Both the position numbers and the translations under genes were made by a program. A DNA stretch of 64,000 nucleotides from JAFKFH01 sp017307375. GTDB taxonomy: Bacteria > Pseudomonadota > Alphaproteobacteria > Ferrovibrionales > Ferrovibrionaceae. Where the stretch lies: the NCBI GenBank assembly GCA_965229335.1, contig OZ245874.1, positions 5,890,001 to 5,954,000 of the forward strand, given 5' to 3'. Positions within the stretch are counted from its first letter, which is position 1; each line of letters opens with the position of its first letter. The notes beneath the pieces were generated by a model. That model was not told the origin of the DNA, did no database searches, and saw only the letters and a program-made list of their open reading frames with translations. Below are positions 52,981 to 63,133 of the stretch, piece after piece.

Positions 52981-54715
52981 CGGTCGTCATCCCGGCATGG
53001 CGCAGCAGCGCCGGCAGTTCGACGATGAAGCGGGCACCACCCCCGGCGACATTTTCGGCCCGGATCTGACCGCCATGCTCGGCGACGATGCCGTAGGAGA
53101 TCGACAGCCCGAGGCCGAGCCCCTCGCCGATCGGCTTGGTCGTGAAGAAGGGATCGAACAGCCGGCCCATCGCATCGCCGGCGATGCCCGGCCCGTTATC
53201 CTCGACACTGACGCGCCACATGGTTCCCTCGGCCTCCGCGATCAGGCGCAGGGCAGCACCCGGCCGGCCCTGCAGCGCATCGAGCGCATTGCGCAGCAGG
53301 TTGACGAACACCTGCTGCAGACGCAACTCGTCGCCTTCGACCCAGGCAGCCTCGTCGATGCGGGGCTGGAAGTCGACGCCGTCGTGCCGCAGCCGGGGTT
53401 CGACCAGGGCGATTGCCCGGCCGAGCGGGCGGGACAACGGCAACGCTTCGCGCCGGCGGTCGGATTTGCGGGCGAAGACCTTCAGCTCGCCGGTCAGGGC
53501 GGCCATCCGGCCGACCAGGTCGTCGATCTGGCCGAGATTGGCGGTCGCCTCGGCCAGGCCGCCGCGCTCGATCAGCAGGCGGGCCGAGGCGATATAGGTG
53601 CGGATGGCGGCAAGCGGCTGGTTGACCTCATGCGCGATTGCCGCCGACATCTGGCCCAGCGCGGCCATTTTCGCCGCGTGAACCAGTTCGTCCTGCGTCG
53701 CCCTCAGCGCCGAGGTGCGCGCCGCCACCTCGGCCTCCAGCGCATCCCGCGCCACCGCAAGCGCCCGCGTCTCGGCCGCCCGCGCCCGCATCTCGGCCGC
53801 GGCCCGCAGCCGCCGCTGGTCGAGCCACAGGATCACCAGCACGCCCATCGCCATCACCGCACCGACCGCCAGCGCGGCATCGGTCGCCCGCGCCGTCGCG
53901 GGCCTCGTGTCGGCGACGTAGTGGATGGTCCAGCCGGGAAAGGGCAGCGGTTCGGACAATCGCAGGCCGGGCAGCCGCCCGAGGGCCGGGAAAGCGTGGT
54001 CGCCATATTGCTGCAGCGCGATGACGGCCGCGCGATCCTCGACCGAAAGCGGGATCAGCGCCCGGTATTTCCAGCCCGCGCGGCTGGACAGGATGACGAT
54101 GCCATGCTCATCGGTGACCATCACCGCATTGGTCGCGCTCTCCCACTCGCGCTCGACCGCATCGAGCAGGAACTTGGCGACGACCACCCCGGCCCCGCCC
54201 ACCGAGCGCGACAGGTAGAAGCCGGGCACGCGCGACCGCAGGCCGATCGCATAGAACCGGCCGGCCCCGGTGGCCAGCGCATCGCCGACATAGGGGCGCT
54301 GGGCATAGTTGTCGCCGACGAAGCTCCAGGGTTTGTCGTAGTTCGAGGCCGCGATCGTCAGCCCGCCGGCGTCGGTCAGGTAGATGGCGTCGGCGCGCGA
54401 GCCCTCGGCGATCCGGGCAAGCTTGGCATCGAGGGTGGCGAGACGCCCGGTATCGCCCGGCTGCGCCAGGGCGTCGGCAACGTCGGGATCGAGCGACAGG
54501 ACGAACGGAACCTGCTCGAACCGGGCAACGGTGTCGGCCAGAGCCCGTGCCTGGGCAGCCAGCCGCACCTGGCCGGCCGCGGCAATCTCCTGCAGCGCAC
54601 TGTCGGCCGCCAGGCGATAGCTGGCGGCCGCCGCCGCCAGCGCCAGCACGACGCCGATCGCGGCGACCACGCCGGCCCGACGGGTGATGGCGCGCTGGCT
54701 GTCCTGACCGTCCAT
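52973..54715 (-). CDS. dctB: C4-dicarboxylate sensor histidine kinase DctB
   Basis: A 580-residue sensor. Two membrane helices (near residues 15-33 and 275-295) flank a periplasmic double-Cache-type sensor (FVLSLDPDVADAL, AIYLTDAGGLTIAASNYDKPWSFVGDNYAQRPY). A coiled coil then leads to HisKA with IAHEVNQPLAAIRTYIASA and an ATPase domain with NLLRNALDAL, DNGPGI and GEGLGLGLSIS. The RPY-containing pocket is typical of DctB proteins that bind succinate. It is the first gene of the dctBD pair. Confidence 0.94.
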
Positions 54716-54749
54716 GGCAGCCGATTATGCCATGGGACAGGCCGCGGCG

Positions 54750-56855
54750 TCAGAAACCGCCGCGGCGCCCGCCCAGGATATCGCGCTTGCCCATGTGATT
54801 GGCCGGGCCCACCACGCCTTCGGTCTCCATCCGCTCGACGATGCGGGCCGCCCGGTTGTAGCCGATCTGCAGGTAGCGCTGGATGAAGCTGACCGAAACC
54901 TTGCCCTCGCGCAGCACGAGGTTGACGGCCTGGTCGTAGAGATCGTCGCCCGACGGTTCCGGGCCGCCGCCTTCGTCACCGCCCGGCGCGGCCAGCGGCA
55001 GGTCCATGTCGTCGTCGTCGGCGATGATGTCGTGCAGGTACTCGGGCTCGCCCTGCGTCTTCAGGAAGTTGACGACATCCTCGACTTCCGAATCGGCGAC
55101 GAACGGCCCGTGCACGCGGGTAATGCGGCCACCGGCCTGCATGTAGAGCATGTCGCCCTGGCCGAGCAGCTGTTCGGCACCGGCCTCCGACAGGATCGTG
55201 CGGCTGTCGATCTTGGAGGTGACCTGGAACGAGATGCGGGTCGGGAAATTCGCCTTGATCGTGCCGGTGATGACGTCGACCGACGGGCGCTGGGTCGCCA
55301 TGATCAGGTGGATGCCGGCCGCCCGCGCCATCTGGGCCAGCCGCTGGATCAGCGCCTCGATCTCCTTGCCGGCGACCAGCATCAGGTCGGCCATCTCGTC
55401 GACGATGATCACGATATAGGGCAGGTCGTCCAGGCTGATCGCCTGGTCTTCCATGATCGGTTCGCGGGTCTGGCGGTCGAAGCCGACCTGGACCTGGCGG
55501 GTCACGGTCTCGCCGGCCTCGCGCAGTTCGGCGGCGCGATGATTGAAGCTTTCGATGTTGCGCACGCCGATCAGCGCCATCGAGCGGTAGCGGTTCTCCA
55601 TCTCGCGCACCGCCCATTTCAGGACGTGCACGGCCTTCTTCGGGTCGGTCACGACCGGCGCCAGCAGATGGGGGATGCCGTCATAGACCGACAGCTCCAG
55701 CATCTTCGGATCGACCATGATGAACCGGCACTTGTCCGGCGGCAGGCGATAGAGCAGCGACAGGATCATCGCGTTGACGCCGACCGACTTGCCCGACCCG
55801 GTGGTACCGGCGATCAGCAGATGCGGCATCTTGGCCAGGTCGACGACGACGGGCTCGCCGCCGATGTTCTTGCCCAGTGCCAGCGGCAGTTTGGCCGCAG
55901 CGTCGGTGAAGGCCGGCGAGGTCAGGATCTCGCGCAGGTAGACCACCTCGCGCTTGTCGTTGGGCAGCTCGATGCCCAGCGCGCTCTGGCCCGGCACCAC
56001 GGCGATACGCGCGGTGATGGCCCGCATCGACCGCGAGATGTCGTCGGCCAGGTTGATGACGGTCGAAGACTTGGTGCCCGGCACCGGCTCGAGTTCGTAG
56101 AGCGTGACCACCGGGCCCTGGCGGACCTCCATGATCTCGCCACGGACCTTGAAGTTGCGCAGCACGATTTCGAGGGCGCGGGCATTGGCCGCAAGCGTCG
56201 CCTCGTCATCGACCTGGTCGTCGCCCGGCGGGGGACGCTGGAGCAGCTTGGGCGACGGCAGGCGATAGCCTTCGCCTTCCTCCGCGCCCTCCTCTTCCTC
56301 CTCGTCCTCCTCCCCAGCCTCGCCGCCCTCGGCGACGTCCGCGTCTTCCTCGCCCTCGGTCTCGGCCTCCTCGTCGGCCTCGTCCGCCTCGCCTTCGTCC
56401 TCGGCGTCCCCCTCTTCGTCGTCTTCGGCGTCTTCTTCGCCGTCGTACTCTCCCTCGTCGTCCTCGACGAGTTCGGCGTCTTCCTCTTCGTCTTCTTCGT
56501 CGTCGACGGCCTCATCGAGTTCGAACTCGAGAGCTTCCTCCTCGTCGAGCTCGACCTCCTCCTCGTCGCCGTCGACCTCGAGTTCGGCGTCGAGAATGGC
56601 ATTCTCATGCCACTCGATACCGGCGACGAAGGCAAAGGCAGCGACCGCCGCGACCCGCTCGTCCGACTGGCCGGTGCCGTAGACGATCGTGCGGTCGGCG
56701 ACGTTGGTCAGCTGCTCGATATCCCACTCGGCGGCGCCGTCGGGCCAGATATGCTTGGACAGCCGGTACGGCTTGTTGTTGAGCGCGCACCAGAGATTGA
56801 ACTCGTCGGCCGACAACTCGTCGCCGGCCATGTTGGCGGTCTGACCGTTCAGCAC
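54750..56855 (-). CDS. FtsK/SpoIIIE-type DNA translocase without membrane domain
   Basis: A 701-residue DNA pump. The motor has Walker A GTTGSGKS (residues 350-357), Walker B YIVIIVDEMADLM and MATQRPSVDVITGTIKANFPTRI. A C-terminal winged-helix gamma domain (AVNLVLREGKVSVSFIQRYLQIGYNRAARIVERME) reads KOPS-like DNA. Ordinary FtsK has four membrane helices at the N-terminus; here there is instead an 85-residue folded-looking domain and an extremely acidic stretch (about 90-197, mainly Glu and Asp). It is thus a soluble paralogue, or the only FtsK with an altered N-terminus. The start may be the GTG at 56855 or the ATG eight codons later. Confidence 0.9.
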   Translation of the reverse strand: MLNGQTANMAGDELSADEFNLWCALNNKPYRLSKHIWPDGAAEWDIEQLTNVADRTIVYGTGQSDERVAAVAAFAFVAGIEWHENAILDAELEVDGDEEEVELDEEEALEFELDEAVDDEEDEEEDAELVEDDEGEYDGEEDAEDDEEGDAEDEGEADEADEEAETEGEEDADVAEGGEAGEEDEEEEEGAEEGEGYRLPSPKLLQRPPPGDDQVDDEATLAANARALEIVLRNFKVRGEIMEVRQGPVVTLYELEPVPGTKSSTVINLADDISRSMRAITARIAVVPGQSALGIELPNDKREVVYLREILTSPAFTDAAAKLPLALGKNIGGEPVVVDLAKMPHLLIAGTTGSGKSVGVNAMILSLLYRLPPDKCRFIMVDPKMLELSVYDGIPHLLAPVVTDPKKAVHVLKWAVREMENRYRSMALIGVRNIESFNHRAAELREAGETVTRQVQVGFDRQTREPIMEDQAISLDDLPYIVIIVDEMADLMLVAGKEIEALIQRLAQMARAAGIHLIMATQRPSVDVITGTIKANFPTRISFQVTSKIDSRTILSEAGAEQLLGQGDMLYMQAGGRITRVHGPFVADSEVEDVVNFLKTQGEPEYLHDIIADDDDMDLPLAAPGGDEGGGPEPSGDDLYDQAVNLVLREGKVSVSFIQRYLQIGYNRAARIVERMETEGVVGPANHMGKRDILGGRRGGF

Positions 56856-56952
56856 GTTATCTGCCCTGCTGTTCGATGAAAAAGGCGTCCGTACAGGTTT
56901 ATCCCTGTCGGAGTCGCGGGATCAAGCATGCCGGCGGCGCACCGCGGCAGGA

Positions 56953-57393
56953 TCATTCCGTCAGTTCGTAGGCGGCGACCAGCAGCTTCTCGACCTCGCC
57001 GGTCTCGGCGAACAACGGCAGCACCAGCCGCTCCCACGTCCGGTCGACATCGTCGAAGCGCGCGGTATAGATGCGCGACAGGGGCTGGCGGTCGGCCTGG
57101 AGCTGGGCATATTCGTTGCGCAGAATCTCGGCCTGCTCGGGCGGCAGGTCGTCGATGCTCTGCCCGACGCGATCCTCGCCGAACGCCTTGGCAAAGGCCT
57201 GGCTGTAATAGGCGTAGACGAAGTCGTCGCCCTCGCCGACCTCGATGACGACGAGATTGTCGAGCCAGGGGCGCAGGTCCGCCGGCTGCAGGTCGGCCGC
57301 CATGGGCAACCTGGCCCCGGCGCATTGCTGCAGCCAGAAGGCATGGAGCGCCTTGAGCTTCGGATGACGGAGGGCGAGCACCAGTGTGGTCAT
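56953..57393 (-). CDS. PAS-domain protein (PAS_5 family)
   Basis: A 146-residue single-domain protein. LRPWLDNLVVIEVGEGDDFVYAYYSQAFAKAFGED is the usual PAS_5 core, followed by the DLPPEQAEIL helix and a final strand pair (RLVLPLFAETGEVEKLLVAAYEL). Such proteins are frequent in alphaproteobacteria, but their partner is not known. It stands alone 97 bp upstream of ftsK on the same strand. Confidence 0.82.
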   Translation of the reverse strand: MTTLVLALRHPKLKALHAFWLQQCAGARLPMAADLQPADLRPWLDNLVVIEVGEGDDFVYAYYSQAFAKAFGEDRVGQSIDDLPPEQAEILRNEYAQLQADRQPLSRIYTARFDDVDRTWERLVLPLFAETGEVEKLLVAAYELTE

Positions 57394-57491
57394 GTCGGGG
57401 CGACTTGATGGCTTATGGTTAAACCGGTCACTCGCCTATCAGGCCCGGACAGTGTCAGGCAAGAAGTTTCTGTTGCGTTCACCCGGCAGGC

Positions 57492-57995
57492 CTAACCTGC
57501 CTCGGGGCTCACGACCGAGGTGAAGCAGCCGTCGAGATAGACCAGCGGCGCAGCGCCGGGGTTCAGCCGGATCGCCTTGACCTCGCCGATCAGGATCGCG
57601 TGGCTGTGGGCGACCAGCATCTCGTCGACCAGGCAATCGAAGGCGACCGTCGCATCGGACAGCACCGGCGAGCCGGTGACCGCCTGTTCCCAGTGCTCGT
57701 CGACGAACGGCGATTCGCCGGGATCGCCTTCCATCTTGGCGAAGCGGCGGGCCAGGGTTTCGTGATGCCGGGCCAGCACGTTGACCGACATCTTCCGGCT
57801 CTGCGCGATCATGCCGAAGGTGGTGCCGCGCAGATTGACGCAGGCCAGCACCCGCGGCGGCTCGGCCGACAGCGAGCACACGGCAGTGGCGGTAAGGCCG
57901 CCGCGGCGACCTTCATGGCTCGTCGCCACGATGGTGACCGCGCCGGCCAGATGGCGCATGCCCTTGCGGAACAGTTCGGTTTCGACCGAAAGCAC
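57492..57995 (-). CDS. Flavin reductase domain protein (flavin:NAD(P)H oxidoreductase-like)
   Basis: A 167-residue protein from the GTG at 57995, which puts the family-typical start VETELFRKGMRHLAGAVTIVAT at the N-terminus. It contains GLTATAVCSLSAEPPRVLACVN, FGMIAQSRKMSVNVLA and a C-terminal VYLDGCFTSV. It likely supplies reduced flavin to a two-component monooxygenase; no oxygenase gene is adjacent. The frame stays open 25 codons further upstream, so the true start is uncertain. Confidence 0.85.
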   Translation of the reverse strand: MLSVETELFRKGMRHLAGAVTIVATSHEGRRGGLTATAVCSLSAEPPRVLACVNLRGTTFGMIAQSRKMSVNVLARHHETLARRFAKMEGDPGESPFVDEHWEQAVTGSPVLSDATVAFDCLVDEMLVAHSHAILIGEVKAIRLNPGAAPLVYLDGCFTSVVSPEAG

Positions 57996-58189
57996 GGTTG
58001 CCAAGCCCTCGCTGAAGCGGGTTGGATGATCATTGATGGGCCAGAATAGCGCGCCGCCGGGCCTTGCCAATCCGGAAAACGCGGGGCCGAGCCGCGGCGC
58101 GCATCGCTAACCTACGAAACTCGTTTGCAAAACCGCCCCGTCTTTGCTTAATGGGCTGACAGCCTCTGCGTGAGGGGAAGGGGGCCGTT

Positions 58190-60064
58190 TTGCGGCTGTT
58201 GGGGTTCCTGCTTGTCGTGATCGGTGCGCTGCTGATGGCCGCGCTGACCGCACCTTATTGGCTGGACACCAGCCGCTATAAGGAGGAGATCGTGGCCGGC
58301 CTCAGCGCGGCGCTGGCCCGGCCCGTGACGATCGAGGGCGCCGCCCGCGTCGAATTCCTGCCCGCCCCCACGCTGTCGGCCGAACAGGTTCGGGTCGCCG
58401 CCCCGCCCGGCGGGCGCACCGGCAACCTTCTGACCGCCCAGCGTCTCGACCTTCGCCTCGACTGGGCTGCGCTTCTGCAGGGCCGCCTCCAGGTTTCCCG
58501 CGTCGCGCTCGTCGAACCGGTGCTGACGCTCGAGCGCCTGGCCGACGGCAGCCCGAACTGGCGCGCCCAGACCCAGAGCGGCGGCAGCGCCCGCCTCGCC
58601 GACGCCGTACGCTTCGACAATGTCGTCATCGACCGTGGCCGACTGGCCTGGCTGCCGCGCGGCGACAGCCGCCCGGTGCAGCTGGAGCGGATCCGCGGCC
58701 TGCTCAAGGTCGAACCCTCCGGGCCGTTCTCGTTCCGCGGCGAAGTCTACTGGCAGGCCCATGCGCTGCAGGTCGAGGCGACGGCCGGCCGGCCGGCGGC
58801 CGGGGCCACCGCCCTGCCCGCCACGCTGGTCGCCAATTTCGGCCCCGGCCTCGCCCAGGCCCGCCTGGTCGGCAACCTGGAAGACGGCATCGATCCGCGC
58901 TGGCGCGGCCAGGCCTCGCTCGAGATCGGCGAGATCGGCAAGATCCTGCCCGGATGGACCGGGCCGCTGTCGCTGATCGGCCAGTTGGACGCGACCTCGG
59001 CGCAGATCGAACTGAACGAACTGCGGCTGGTCATGGCCGAAGGCACCGCAACCGGCGTGGCCCAGATCACCACGGGCAACGCGCCGCGCGTCGACCTGGC
59101 GCTCAAGGTGGCGCAGCTCGACCTCGACAAGCTTTCGGGCCAGGCCCGCGCGCTGCCGCCCTTCGCCGCTCTGCTGCCGGCCGCGCCGTGGCGGGCGACG
59201 CTGGACCTGCAGATCGCCGCCGCCCTGTTGAATGGTGGCGTCGTGCGGCAGCTTGCCCTGAACGGCGAGGCCGGGCCGGAAGGCCTGACGCTGAAGCAGC
59301 TTTCCGCCTATCTGCCCGGCGGCAGCGAGCTCGGCCTGTCGGGCCAGCTAGCCGCGCCCGAAGGCAAGCCGCGGTTCGACGGTGCGATCGAACTGACGAC
59401 CGACAATGCCCGGGCGCTGTGCGGCTGGCTGGGCTGGCAGGTCTCGGCCGTGCCCGGCGACCGGCTGCGCGCCGCCTGGTTGAAAGCCAAGCTGGCCGTG
59501 GCCGACGAGGTAGCCCAGCTGGCCGACCTGTCGTTCGGCGTCGACGTGACCAACGGCAGCGGCGCTGCGGCTTTTGCCTTGCGCGCCCGCCCGTCCTTCA
59601 GCATCGACCTGCTGCTCGACCGGCTCAACCTCGACGGCTACTGGCCGCGGGACGGTTGGCTGCCCGATGCCGCGTGGCTGCAGAGCTTCGACAGCAACCT
59701 GCGCGTCTCCATCGAACGGATGGACCTGCGCGAGACGCCTGCGACCGATGTCGAACTCGACCTGTCGCTGGTCGCCGGCGCGGCGACGATCCGTCAGGCC
59801 TCGGTCGGCGAGTACGCCGGCGCGAGCTTCGCGCTGACCGGCAAGGTAGAGTCGCGCGACAAGAAGCTCGGCTACGACCTGTCGCTGCAGGGGTCGGGCC
59901 CCGACTACCAGCGGATCCTGCGCACGCTCGGCCTCGACCGCGGCCCGCTCGACCGCCAGATCTTCGGCCCGTTTGCGCTGAGCGGGGGTGGTGCCGGCGA
60001 CGCCGAGTCGATGCCGGTGTTGCTCGAACGCATCGCCCGCGACACAAAGGTCGAGCCGCGCTAA
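58190..60064 (+). CDS. AsmA family protein
   Basis: A 624-residue membrane-anchored protein. One N-terminal helix (LLGFLLVVIGALLMAALTAPYWL) is followed by SRYKEEIVAGLSAALARPVTIEGAARVEFLPAPTLSAEQVRVA, the typical AsmA start, and a long beta-rich body. Such proteins bridge the periplasm and are thought to move or regulate lipids near the outer membrane. The start codon is TTG with AAGGGGG ten bases upstream. No nearby gene suggests a specific partner. Confidence 0.85.
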   Translation: MRLLGFLLVVIGALLMAALTAPYWLDTSRYKEEIVAGLSAALARPVTIEGAARVEFLPAPTLSAEQVRVAAPPGGRTGNLLTAQRLDLRLDWAALLQGRLQVSRVALVEPVLTLERLADGSPNWRAQTQSGGSARLADAVRFDNVVIDRGRLAWLPRGDSRPVQLERIRGLLKVEPSGPFSFRGEVYWQAHALQVEATAGRPAAGATALPATLVANFGPGLAQARLVGNLEDGIDPRWRGQASLEIGEIGKILPGWTGPLSLIGQLDATSAQIELNELRLVMAEGTATGVAQITTGNAPRVDLALKVAQLDLDKLSGQARALPPFAALLPAAPWRATLDLQIAAALLNGGVVRQLALNGEAGPEGLTLKQLSAYLPGGSELGLSGQLAAPEGKPRFDGAIELTTDNARALCGWLGWQVSAVPGDRLRAAWLKAKLAVADEVAQLADLSFGVDVTNGSGAAAFALRARPSFSIDLLLDRLNLDGYWPRDGWLPDAAWLQSFDSNLRVSIERMDLRETPATDVELDLSLVAGAATIRQASVGEYAGASFALTGKVESRDKKLGYDLSLQGSGPDYQRILRTLGLDRGPLDRQIFGPFALSGGGAGDAESMPVLLERIARDTKVEPR

Positions 60065-60223
60065 GCCCTACCCCCGCAATGTGACCGGGAACACCGACCC
60101 CATAGGCCACCCGCCGCATTGTCCTGTCGGGACCGCGGCTGGCTTTCATTCTCCGAAAGGCGTATTGAGCCGGTGGGACGCGATCCTTAATGTCGTCACC
60201 TGGCATGAGGGGTGAACTGCCAA

Positions 60224-61324
60224 ATGACTTCCGTTAAGGAATGGATCGAAAACGGCTGGGTCGATACCGACGACCCTGCGGGCCGCGACCTGCTGCCGAC
60301 CTTCCGCTTGGACAGCCGCGACTGCACCGCCGCGGCCGCGATGGAAGCCTGGCGCGAAGCATCAGGGCCCCTGTTCGACATCAGCTTCCGCGATCCCGAC
60401 AAGATCGAAAACTTCCGGCTGCTGCTCGACAGCCACCATCTCGGCCAGATGGTGCTGGCCTACACCCGCTCGGTCGCCCAAGGTTTCCATCGCGACCGCA
60501 GCGTGGTGGCGCGGAGCGCCGTCGATCACTATCTGGTCCAGATCTACACCGCAGGCGGTTTCGCCGGCGTCGCCGGCACGCGCGACATGCGCGTCGAGGC
60601 CGGCGACGTATCGGTTCTGGACATGTCGCAGACGCTGTCGACCGAAGCGCCCGATTTCGCCAATGTCTCGCTGGTCCTGCCGCGCGAGACCCTGGCACCG
60701 TTGCTGAAGGATCCCGACAATCTGCACGGGCTGGTGCTGCCGCGCGCCTCGTCGCTCGGCCAGTTGCTCGGGGACCACCTGCTCAGTCTGCGCCAGGCCG
60801 CCCCGCGCATGACCGAACCGCAGGCGATGGCAACCAGGCAGGCGACGGCGGCCCTGATAGCCGGCTGCTTCGGCCCGGCGGCCGCGGCGGCGGCGGCGGC
60901 CGGCGAATCGCTGCGGACCGCGTCGCTGCACACCATCAAGCGATATATCGAGGGAGAATTGTCCTCTCCCGACCTGTCGCCCGACAGCATCTGCCGCACC
61001 TTCGGGCTGTCGCGCGCCAATCTCTATCGGCTGTTCCAGCCGCTCGGCGGCGTCGCCGACTATATTCGCAACCGCCGGCTCGACCGCGCCTTCGCCGATC
61101 TCATCTCGCCGGCGCTGGCGCATCGCCGCGTTACCGATATTTCCTATAGCTGGGGCTTCGAATCGGATGCGGCCTTCAGCCGCGCCTTTCGCCAGGCATT
61201 CGGGCTGACCCCGCGCGACGCACGAGCGCTGCGGGGATCGCTGCCCCGTCATGAGCGGGACCTGCCGGGCGACGAACGATATCCCGCGTTGCGCCGCTGG
61301 ATAAGGGAGTTGCGGGCTTACTGA
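60224..61324 (+). CDS. AraC-family transcriptional regulator
   Basis: A 366-residue regulator. Its N-terminal AraC_binding_2-like domain contains RSAVDHYLVQIYTAGGFAG and VEAGDVSVLDMSQTL. The C-terminal domain has ICRTFGLSRANLYRLFQPLGGVADYIRNRRLDRA and ISYSWGFESDAAFSRAFRQAFGLTPRDAR. A poly-alanine stretch (about residues 210-220) separates them. The ATG at 60224 gives MTSVKEW; a GTG four codons earlier is possible. No divergent target gene is evident. Confidence 0.9.
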   Translation: MTSVKEWIENGWVDTDDPAGRDLLPTFRLDSRDCTAAAAMEAWREASGPLFDISFRDPDKIENFRLLLDSHHLGQMVLAYTRSVAQGFHRDRSVVARSAVDHYLVQIYTAGGFAGVAGTRDMRVEAGDVSVLDMSQTLSTEAPDFANVSLVLPRETLAPLLKDPDNLHGLVLPRASSLGQLLGDHLLSLRQAAPRMTEPQAMATRQATAALIAGCFGPAAAAAAAAGESLRTASLHTIKRYIEGELSSPDLSPDSICRTFGLSRANLYRLFQPLGGVADYIRNRRLDRAFADLISPALAHRRVTDISYSWGFESDAAFSRAFRQAFGLTPRDARALRGSLPRHERDLPGDERYPALRRWIRELRAY

Positions 61325-61331
61325 GGGTGTT

Positions 61332-61369
61332 TGTCCGGGCGTCGCGGCAGATGCCGCGACGCCCGGACA
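61332..61369. terminator. Bidirectional terminator hairpin
   Basis: TGTCCGGGCGTCGCGGCA, then GA, then TGCCGCGACGCCCGGACA: a perfect 18-bp inverted repeat between the convergent AraC and RHH genes. It is one of the longest perfect stems in the window. Confidence 0.85.
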
Positions 61370-61417
61370 GGATAGCTATTGCAAGACCGGGACGCTGGCG
61401 TGCGCCCCGCGACGCCG

Positions 61418-61729
61418 TCAGCCCGCGGCCGGGGCGGCGGCTTCGCCCTGCTCGACCTCGGGTGCGGCAACACCATCGCCCGGCGTCCCGGCACCATCCA
61501 GCGGGCGCGGCAGCACGCCGGCACGTGCCTGGCCGAGAATGTAGACGCGAATAGCGCTCGACAGGTTGCCGTCACGGCTGACGTCGATTTCGCTGACCAA
61601 TTGGTTGATGGTCTTGGACTGAAGCTGCGACAGGTCGCGCAGCGCCTCCCAAAAGGCGCGTTCCAGGGAAACGCTTGTGCGGTGACCCGCAACGACCACC
61701 GACCGCTTCTTTACGACTGTCGGCATCAT
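61418..61729 (-). CDS. Ribbon-helix-helix domain protein
   Basis: A 103-residue RHH_4-type regulator common in alphaproteobacteria. The strand-helix-helix core is KRSVVVAGHRTSVSLERAFWEALRDLSQLQ, followed by INQLVSEID, then the hallmark GNLSSAIRVYIL. The last 30 residues are a low-complexity Ala/Gly/Glu tail. AAGGAG precedes the first of two adjacent ATGs. Related proteins sit near many different genes; the target is unknown. Confidence 0.88.
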   Translation of the reverse strand: MMPTVVKKRSVVVAGHRTSVSLERAFWEALRDLSQLQSKTINQLVSEIDVSRDGNLSSAIRVYILGQARAGVLPRPLDGAGTPGDGVAAPEVEQGEAAAPAAG

Positions 61730-61823
61730 GATTGATTAAGCTCCTTCGGCAACTGGCGTGATGAGCCAATCTTATACGGCCGAAGGTAACGGGTGGTTCA
61801 CCACACGTATTGATTTGTATCAA

Positions 61824-62630
61824 TTATCCAGCAAGTTCGCGGGATCGGCGTGTCGCCGCCGCAACCGCGCGCGCCATCAGCGGCTTCAGGCCGTCGTCGG
61901 CCATCAGCACGTCGAGCGCGGCCTGGGTCGTGCCGTTCGGGCTGGTCACGTTCTTGCGCAGCTGTTCGGCGCTTTCAGGCGACTGATGGGCCAGTTCGCC
62001 GGCACCGCATACCGTTGCCCGGGCCAGGCGCATCGCCAGGTCGGGGGCCAGCCCCTGCTGGATACCAGCGGCGGCCATCGCCTCGATCATGTGGAAGACA
62101 TAGGCCGGGCCCGATCCCGAGACACCGGTGACGGCGTCGATCAGTCCCTCGTCTTCGACCCAACCGACCTCGCCCACGGCGGAGAGCAGCTTTTCGCAGG
62201 TCTCGCGCATTGCCGGCGTCACATGGACATTGGGGCAACCCACGGTAATGCCCCGGCCAACTGCGGCCGGCGTGTTTGGCATCGCCCGGACCACCGCGGC
62301 CTCATCGCCGAAATAGCGGGCGAAATTGGCCAGGGTCTTGCCGGCTGCGATCGACAGATAACAGGATTTGCCGGCATAGCGGGCCAGCGCCGGGGCCGCC
62401 GCGTCCATTACCTGAGGCTTCACCGCGAGGACGATGACGTCCGGCTGGAATGCCGGCGGAATTTCCCCGGCCGCGGCGACGACGGTCACGCCGCGGCGAC
62501 GCACCGCTTCGGCCTGAGGCGGATGGGGTTCGACGATGACGACATCGCCCTGGGCGATCCCGCCTTCGAGCCAGCCGGCGAGCATCGCCTCGCCCATCTT
62601 GCCGCAGCCGAGCAGGAGCAGCCTGGTCAT
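61824..62630 (-). CDS. proC: Pyrroline-5-carboxylate reductase
   Basis: A 268-residue enzyme catalysing the last step of proline synthesis with NAD(P)H. The N-terminal dinucleotide fold is LLLLGCGKMGEAMLAGWL, followed by VKPQVMDAA, VRAMPNTPAAVGRGIT and the proC signature GVSGSGPAYVFHMIEAMAAAGIQQGL. Its ATG shares a base with the YbjN stop, so the two are cotranscribed, a pairing that recurs in alphaproteobacteria. Confidence 0.97.
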   Translation of the reverse strand: MTRLLLLGCGKMGEAMLAGWLEGGIAQGDVVIVEPHPPQAEAVRRRGVTVVAAAGEIPPAFQPDVIVLAVKPQVMDAAAPALARYAGKSCYLSIAAGKTLANFARYFGDEAAVVRAMPNTPAAVGRGITVGCPNVHVTPAMRETCEKLLSAVGEVGWVEDEGLIDAVTGVSGSGPAYVFHMIEAMAAAGIQQGLAPDLAMRLARATVCGAGELAHQSPESAEQLRKNVTSPNGTTQAALDVLMADDGLKPLMARAVAAATRRSRELAG

Positions 62631-63133
62631 CAGGCTTCGCCCACCGTCTCGAGCAGTGCGGCGGCGACCGCGTCCTCCGGCGACTTGCCGCCCCAGATCA
62701 GGAACTGGAAGGCCGGATAGGCACGCTCGGATTCGGACAGCGCGATTTCGACCAGGTCCTCGATCTGCTCCGGCGTCGCCCCGCGCGAACCGCGCAGCAG
62801 CAGCGCGTGGCGATAGAGGCAAAGCCCCTCGTCCTTCCACAGGTCGAAATGGCCGACCACCAGCTTCTCGTTCAGCATGACGATCAGGCTGTGCATGTCG
62901 CGCCGCCGGTTCAGCGGCACCTTCAGATCGAAGGCGCACGAGAAATGCAGCGCCGACAATTCCTCGCGCCACGAGAACCAGAGCTGGTATTCGCAGTAGT
63001 TGCCGGCCAGCGCGACGGTCAGTTCGTCGTCGCCCTGGCGATCGAAGCTCCATTCATGATCGCTGACGATCTGCTCGATCAGGTCGAGCGGATTAAGCCG
63101 CGTTTCTTGCCATTCATGGATCAAAGCTGGCAT
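62630..63133 (-). CDS. YbjN domain protein
   Basis: A 167-residue cytoplasmic protein of the YbjN family: DHEWSFDRQGDDELTVALAGNYCEYQLWFSWREELSALHFSC at the start, then NLNEKLVVGHFDLW-type sequence (LNEKLVVGHFDLWKDEGL) and YPAFQFLIWGGKSPEDAVAAALLETVGEA at the end. The fold resembles type III secretion chaperones; the role in this setting is unknown. It is the first gene of the ybjN-proC unit. Confidence 0.92.
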   Translation of the reverse strand: MPALIHEWQETRLNPLDLIEQIVSDHEWSFDRQGDDELTVALAGNYCEYQLWFSWREELSALHFSCAFDLKVPLNRRRDMHSLIVMLNEKLVVGHFDLWKDEGLCLYRHALLLRGSRGATPEQIEDLVEIALSESERAYPAFQFLIWGGKSPEDAVAAALLETVGEA

